A DNA stretch of 64,000 bases from Hyphomicrobiales bacterium. GTDB lineage: Bacteria > Pseudomonadota > Alphaproteobacteria > Rhizobiales > Rhizobiaceae. A program made the translations under genes and the position numbers. The notes beneath the pieces are model-generated. The model ran no database searches. It saw only the letters and a program-made list of their open reading frames with translations, and was not told the DNA's origin. Positions 60,160-64,000 of the stretch are shown here, in pieces. Numbering within the stretch: position 1 is the stretch's first letter; every line of letters starts with the position of its first letter. The stretch is from NCBI GenBank assembly GCA_900469625.1, contig UBXV01000014.1, forward strand, positions 284,826 to 348,825. Reading direction: 5' to 3'.

Positions 60160-60196
60160 GATAGCGTAAAGTCGCGTAAGATAGCGTCAAGTCGCG
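60160..60196. promoter_or_regulatory. 17-bp direct repeat (20-bp period), candidate XRE operator
   Basis: GATAGCGTAAAGTCGCG (60160-60176) and GATAGCGTCAAGTCGCG (60180-60196) differ at one base and are exactly 20 bp apart, placing both on the same face of the helix. They lie 26 bp upstream of the XRE gene start and 67 bp upstream of the divergent binding-protein gene. Confidence 0.6.
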
Positions 60197-60262
60197 AAAT
60201 TGTGTGACCTGTGTCAGGCGTTAGGTTTTCTCAGGAAACAACACTTCAGAGGGAACCTGCAC

Positions 60263-61855
60263 ATGAGCGATTTCACCAAGCGTCCCGACGGCCTGATCGT
60301 GCCCGCCGGCATCAACCGCCGCGGCTTTCTCGCGGGCACCGCAGCGCTCGGTCTGGCGGCGGGTTTTGGCGGTACGTTGCTGGCAGCGGGCGATGCGCGC
60401 GCAGAGGAGCCGAAGCGCGGCGGTCATTTGAAGCTCGGCCTGAAAGGCGGCGCCACCACCGACACGCTCGATCCCGCCGGCTACAGCGGTTCGGTCTCCT
60501 TCGTCATCGGCCATCTCTGGGGCGACACGCTGGTCGAGTCCGATCCGAAGACCGGCGCGCCGCTGCCGGCATTGGCCGAATCCTGGGAGCCTTCGGCGGA
60601 TGCATCGCAGTGGACCTTCAAGATCCGCAGCGACGTCAGCTTCCACGACGGCAGCAAGATGACGATCGCCGATGTCATCGCCACGCTGAAGCGGCATTCG
60701 GACGAAGGCTCGAAGTCGGGCGCGCTCGGCCTGATGCGCTCGATCAAGACGATCGAGGAGAAGGCAGGCGCGCTGGTGCTGACGCTGACCGAAGGCAACG
60801 CCGACCTGCCGCTGCTTCTGACCGACTATCACCTGATCATCCAGCCGCGCGGCGGCGTCGACAATCCCGCCTCGCCCATCGGTACCGGCCCCTACAAGCT
60901 TGCAAGCTACGAGGCGGGCCTACGCTCGACATTCGAGAAGAACACCAATGACTGGCGCCAGGATCGCGGCTTCGTCGACAGTGTCGAGATCATCGTGATG
61001 AACGACACGACGGCGCGCATCGCAGCACTCTCCTCCGGCCAGGTGCATTTCATCAACAACATTGACCCGAAGACCGTGCCGCTCCTGAAGCGCGCGCCGC
61101 GCGTCGAGATCCTGCGGACCGCCGGCAAGGGCTTCTACAGCTTCCTGATGCATTGCGACACGGCCCCCTTCGACAACAACGATTTGCGGCTGGCATTGAA
61201 ATACGCCGTCGATCGCCAGGCCATCCTCGATCGGGTCGTCGGCGGGTTCGGTACGCTCGGCAACGACTACCCCGTCAACGAGAACTATGCGCTGGCGCCC
61301 GAGGGCATCGAGCAGCGCGCCTATGACCCCGACAAGGCCGCCTTCCACTTCAAGAAGTCGGGCCACGACCGGCCGATCCTCTTGCGCACCTCGGATGCCG
61401 CCTTCCCCGGCGCCATCGATGCCGCCGTCCTGTTTCAGGAAAGCGCCAAGAAGGCCGGCATCGAGCTCGAGGTTCGCCGCGAGCCGGAGGATGGCTACTG
61501 GACCAATGTCTGGAACGTCCAGCCCTTCTGCGCGTCCTATTGGGGCGGCCGCCCGACACAGGATTCGCGCTACTCCACGTCCTATCTCTCCAGCGCCGAG
61601 TGGAACGACACTCGCTTCAAGCGCGAAGATTTCGACAAGCTGCTGCTCCAGGCCCGCGCGGAACTCGACGATGCCAAGCGCAAGGAGATGTACCGCACGA
61701 TGGCGATGACCGTGCGCGACGAAGGCGGCCTGATCCTGCCGGTGTTCAACGACTACGTGAACGCCGCCACCGCATCGCTGAAGGGCTTCGTGCACGACAT
61801 CGGCAACGATCTTTCGAACGGCTACGTCGCCAGCCGCGTCTGGTTTGACAGCTAA
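60263..61855 (+). CDS. Second family 5 ABC substrate-binding protein (orphan paralogue), Tat signal
   Basis: A 530-residue binding protein with a Tat signal (INRRGFLAGTAALGLAAGFG; cleavage near DARAEE). It is closely related along its whole length to the protein at 53686-55275 (shared EPKRGGHLKLGL, EGNADLPLLLTDYHLIIQP, GIEQRAYDPDKAAFH, KEMYRTMAMTVRDEGGLILP). No permease or ATPase follows, so it may share the upstream Opp-type membrane complex and extend its range. ATG 60263 has AGAGGGAA upstream. Confidence 0.87.
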   Translation: MSDFTKRPDGLIVPAGINRRGFLAGTAALGLAAGFGGTLLAAGDARAEEPKRGGHLKLGLKGGATTDTLDPAGYSGSVSFVIGHLWGDTLVESDPKTGAPLPALAESWEPSADASQWTFKIRSDVSFHDGSKMTIADVIATLKRHSDEGSKSGALGLMRSIKTIEEKAGALVLTLTEGNADLPLLLTDYHLIIQPRGGVDNPASPIGTGPYKLASYEAGLRSTFEKNTNDWRQDRGFVDSVEIIVMNDTTARIAALSSGQVHFINNIDPKTVPLLKRAPRVEILRTAGKGFYSFLMHCDTAPFDNNDLRLALKYAVDRQAILDRVVGGFGTLGNDYPVNENYALAPEGIEQRAYDPDKAAFHFKKSGHDRPILLRTSDAAFPGAIDAAVLFQESAKKAGIELEVRREPEDGYWTNVWNVQPFCASYWGGRPTQDSRYSTSYLSSAEWNDTRFKREDFDKLLLQARAELDDAKRKEMYRTMAMTVRDEGGLILPVFNDYVNAATASLKGFVHDIGNDLSNGYVASRVWFDS

Positions 61856-61966
61856 GACGGCGGCTTTTTTGGCAGTCAGAGTAAGAAACAGGTCATTTCC
61901 GGCAAAAGCGCGTGGCGGTTGTGCCGGAAATGCCTGAAAACCATGAGAATGAGCGGAACAAGCGAT

Positions 61967-63961
61967 ATGTCAGACCGTGACTTCACCCTGATCGAGAACG
62001 AGTGGATCCGATTGAAGGACGGCACCCGCCTAGCCGCCCGGATCTGGATGCCCGCAGGCACGGATGCCGATCCGGTTCCCGCCGTCCTCGAATACCTGCC
62101 TTACCGCAAGCGCGGCGGCACGAGCCTGCGCGATGAATCGACCTATCCGGTGTTTGCCGCCGCCGGCATTGCCGGCGTGCGCGTCGACATCCGGGGCTCG
62201 GGCGAAAGCGACGGCGTCATCGACGGCGAATATACGCCGCGCGAACTCGCCGATGGCTGCGAGATCATCGAATGGATCGCCGCCCAGCCCTGGTCGAACG
62301 GCAAGGTCGGCATGATGGGCATCTCCTGGGGCGGCTTCAACTGCCTTCAGGTGGCGGCGCTGAAGCCGCCGGCACTGAAAGCCGTCATTTCCATCGCCTC
62401 GACGGTCGACCGCTACAATGACGACATCCATTACAAGAACGGCTGCCATCTCTCCGCCCAGCTTTCCTGGGCGGCGACGATGCTCGCCTATCAGTCGCGC
62501 TCGCCGGACCCTGAAATCGTCGGCGACCGCTGGAAGGAGATGTGGCTCGAACGCCTGGAAAACGAGCCTTACTTCATGGAGGAGTGGCTGGAGCACCAGC
62601 GCCGCGACGCCTTCTGGCAACACGGCTCGATCGCAGATGACTTTGACAGCTTCGACACGCCGGCGCTCGTCATCGCCGGCTGGGCCGACGGCTATCGCAA
62701 CACGCCGCTCAAAACCGTCGAGGGCCTGGGCTCCAAGGCCAAGGCGATGATCGGCCCCTGGGTACACAAATATCCGCATTTCGCCTGGCCGAAGCCACGC
62801 GCCGATTTCCACGGCGAGGCGATCCGCTGGTGGAACCGCTGGCTGCGCGACGAGAACAACGGCGCCGAGGGCGGGCCGCAGGTGCGCGCCTATATCCTCG
62901 ACGGTCCGCGCCCGGCTGTCAGGCGCGACAATGATCCGGGCCGCTGGGTCGCCAAGGATGTCTGGCAGACGCCGGAAATGCAGGTTCTCGGCGTCACGCT
63001 CGACGGCCGGCTTGCAGTGGAGACCAAAGCCGTGGGCATCGGCGAGGTCTACCTGAAATCGCCGCTCGATACCGGCACGGCGTCAGGCGAATACTTCACC
63101 CTGAAACCTGATGCCGAAATGGCCGGCGACCAGCGCATCGACGACGCCGGCGCGCTGACATTCGAAACCCGGCCGCTGCTGGAGGCCGAAGACTATCTCG
63201 GCCAGGCGCGCCTCTCCGTCGACGTCACCTGCGCCGCCGACACCGCCAACCTCGTCGCCCGCCTTGTCGATGTGCATCCGGATGGCACCGCGACCCGCAT
63301 CGCCTTCGGCGTTCTGAACCTGGCGCACCGCGACGGCAATGCCGAACCCCGGGCGATGGAAAAGGGCCGCAAGACACGGATCACGCTTGCGCTCGACGCC
63401 TGCGGCTATCGCGTGCGCGCCGGCCACCGCATCCGGCTGTCGCTATCGACCTCCTACTGGCCGATGATCCTGCCGCCGCCGAGCGATCCCGGCCTGACGA
63501 TCGACACGGCCTCTCTGTCGCTTTCGCTTCCCTTGCTTGGAGAGCACGCCGAAATCGTCGTGCCCGAGCCGGAAAACCCCGATCCGCTGCCGAAATACAT
63601 CGAGCGCACAGCCGGTAGCACCAGCCGCACCGTCGAGCGCGACATGAGCAATGGCGTCACCCACTACCGGATCTACGAGGATGGCGGCTTGAGCGAGCAT
63701 CCCGATACCGGGCTTGCGACGCAGGACATTCGCGACGAGACCTGGTCGATTGCCGCCGACGATCCGCATTCGATGGTCGGCACCTCGACCTGGACTTGCA
63801 TTGCCCGGCGCGAAGGCTGGTCGGTGCGCACCGTCTCGACCTCGGTGCTCACCTGCGACGCCAAGGACTGGATCACCGAAGCCAAGATCGTCGCCTATGA
63901 AAACGACGTGCCGATCTTCGAAAAGAGCTTTGCCAGACGGGTGGCGCGCGATCTGATGTAA
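61967..63961 (+). CDS. CocE/NonD-family alpha/beta hydrolase
   Basis: A 664-residue hydrolase of the X-Pro dipeptidyl-peptidase S15 / cocaine-esterase family. The nucleophile Ser120 sits in GMMGISWGGF, the acid is Asp241 in VIAGWADGY, and His267 in GPWVHKYPHF. A C-terminal jelly-roll domain (X-PDAP_C) follows. It is likely co-transcribed with the binding protein 111 bp upstream. It would hydrolyse an ester or amide taken up by that transporter; an acylated betaine fits the context but is not shown. ATG 61967 is chosen from several in-frame starts. Confidence 0.85.
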   Translation: MSDRDFTLIENEWIRLKDGTRLAARIWMPAGTDADPVPAVLEYLPYRKRGGTSLRDESTYPVFAAAGIAGVRVDIRGSGESDGVIDGEYTPRELADGCEIIEWIAAQPWSNGKVGMMGISWGGFNCLQVAALKPPALKAVISIASTVDRYNDDIHYKNGCHLSAQLSWAATMLAYQSRSPDPEIVGDRWKEMWLERLENEPYFMEEWLEHQRRDAFWQHGSIADDFDSFDTPALVIAGWADGYRNTPLKTVEGLGSKAKAMIGPWVHKYPHFAWPKPRADFHGEAIRWWNRWLRDENNGAEGGPQVRAYILDGPRPAVRRDNDPGRWVAKDVWQTPEMQVLGVTLDGRLAVETKAVGIGEVYLKSPLDTGTASGEYFTLKPDAEMAGDQRIDDAGALTFETRPLLEAEDYLGQARLSVDVTCAADTANLVARLVDVHPDGTATRIAFGVLNLAHRDGNAEPRAMEKGRKTRITLALDACGYRVRAGHRIRLSLSTSYWPMILPPPSDPGLTIDTASLSLSLPLLGEHAEIVVPEPENPDPLPKYIERTAGSTSRTVERDMSNGVTHYRIYEDGGLSEHPDTGLATQDIRDETWSIAADDPHSMVGTSTWTCIARREGWSVRTVSTSVLTCDAKDWITEAKIVAYENDVPIFEKSFARRVARDLM

Positions 63962-64000
63962 CGCCGCCTTGACTGCAAGCGCGCATGACTGTACCAATCG

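Overview
The window is GC-rich, gene-dense alphaproteobacterial DNA and looks like a chromosomal segment of a Sinorhizobium/Ensifer-type rhizobium. The evidence is a type II lumazine synthase (RibH2) behind an FMN riboswitch, an erythritol/polyol locus with a SorC-type EryD regulator, a carnitine/gamma-butyrobetaine operon, and many short rhizobial palindromic repeats between genes. From memory, the order ribH2 - ery locus - polyol ABC transporter - carnitine genes matches the Sinorhizobium meliloti chromosome, but this was not checked by alignment. About 50 protein genes are supported. No rRNA, tRNA, CRISPR array, IS element or phage gene was seen.

Layout: 1-2600 holds a truncated globin-coupled chemotaxis receptor and an orphan ParA/VirC1-like ATPase. 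2600-9130 (minus strand) is an operon for an N-formylglutamate amidohydrolase-like enzyme, an APC permease, a glutamine-synthetase-like ligase, an aldehyde dehydrogenase and an iron alcohol dehydrogenase. It diverges from an RpiR-type regulator and an ABC importer (9290-14415), and is best read as a gamma-glutamylation route for an amine or amino alcohol. 14500-15370 is an FMN riboswitch driving ribH2; a palindromic repeat sits inside the riboswitch's variable stem. 15730-17010 is an LtrA-like membrane protein.

17290-34490 (minus strand) is the polyol locus. It contains eryI, eryH, eryR, eryC, eryB, eryA, a five-gene ABC transporter and eryD, plus a HAD phosphatase-like protein, a second FGGY kinase, a class II aldolase and a 2-hydroxyacid dehydrogenase.

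35860-43570 (minus strand) is the most interesting block. An ammonia-lyase homologue without the MIO-forming Ala-Ser-Gly, a hydantoinase, a carbamoyl-amino-acid hydrolase, an S-methyl-thiohydantoin desulfurase family (DUF917) protein and a urocanase homologue with an altered active site together match the five steps of bacterial ergothioneine catabolism to glutamate. A divergent LysR protein with two N-terminal HTH domains is the likely regulator.

45140-58860 is a carnitine/crotonobetaine/gamma-butyrobetaine pathway: CdhR-like regulator, 3-dehydrocarnitine cleavage enzyme, carnitine dehydrogenase-thioesterase fusion, acyl-CoA dehydrogenase, ADP-forming-type acyl-CoA ligase, CaiD and an Opp-type ABC transporter. 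58900-63961 adds a secreted PAAR-like protein, an XRE regulator, a second copy of the substrate-binding protein and a CocE-type hydrolase. The right third of the window is therefore largely devoted to quaternary-ammonium (betaine) compounds, which would feed glycine betaine, trimethylamine and glutamate into metabolism.
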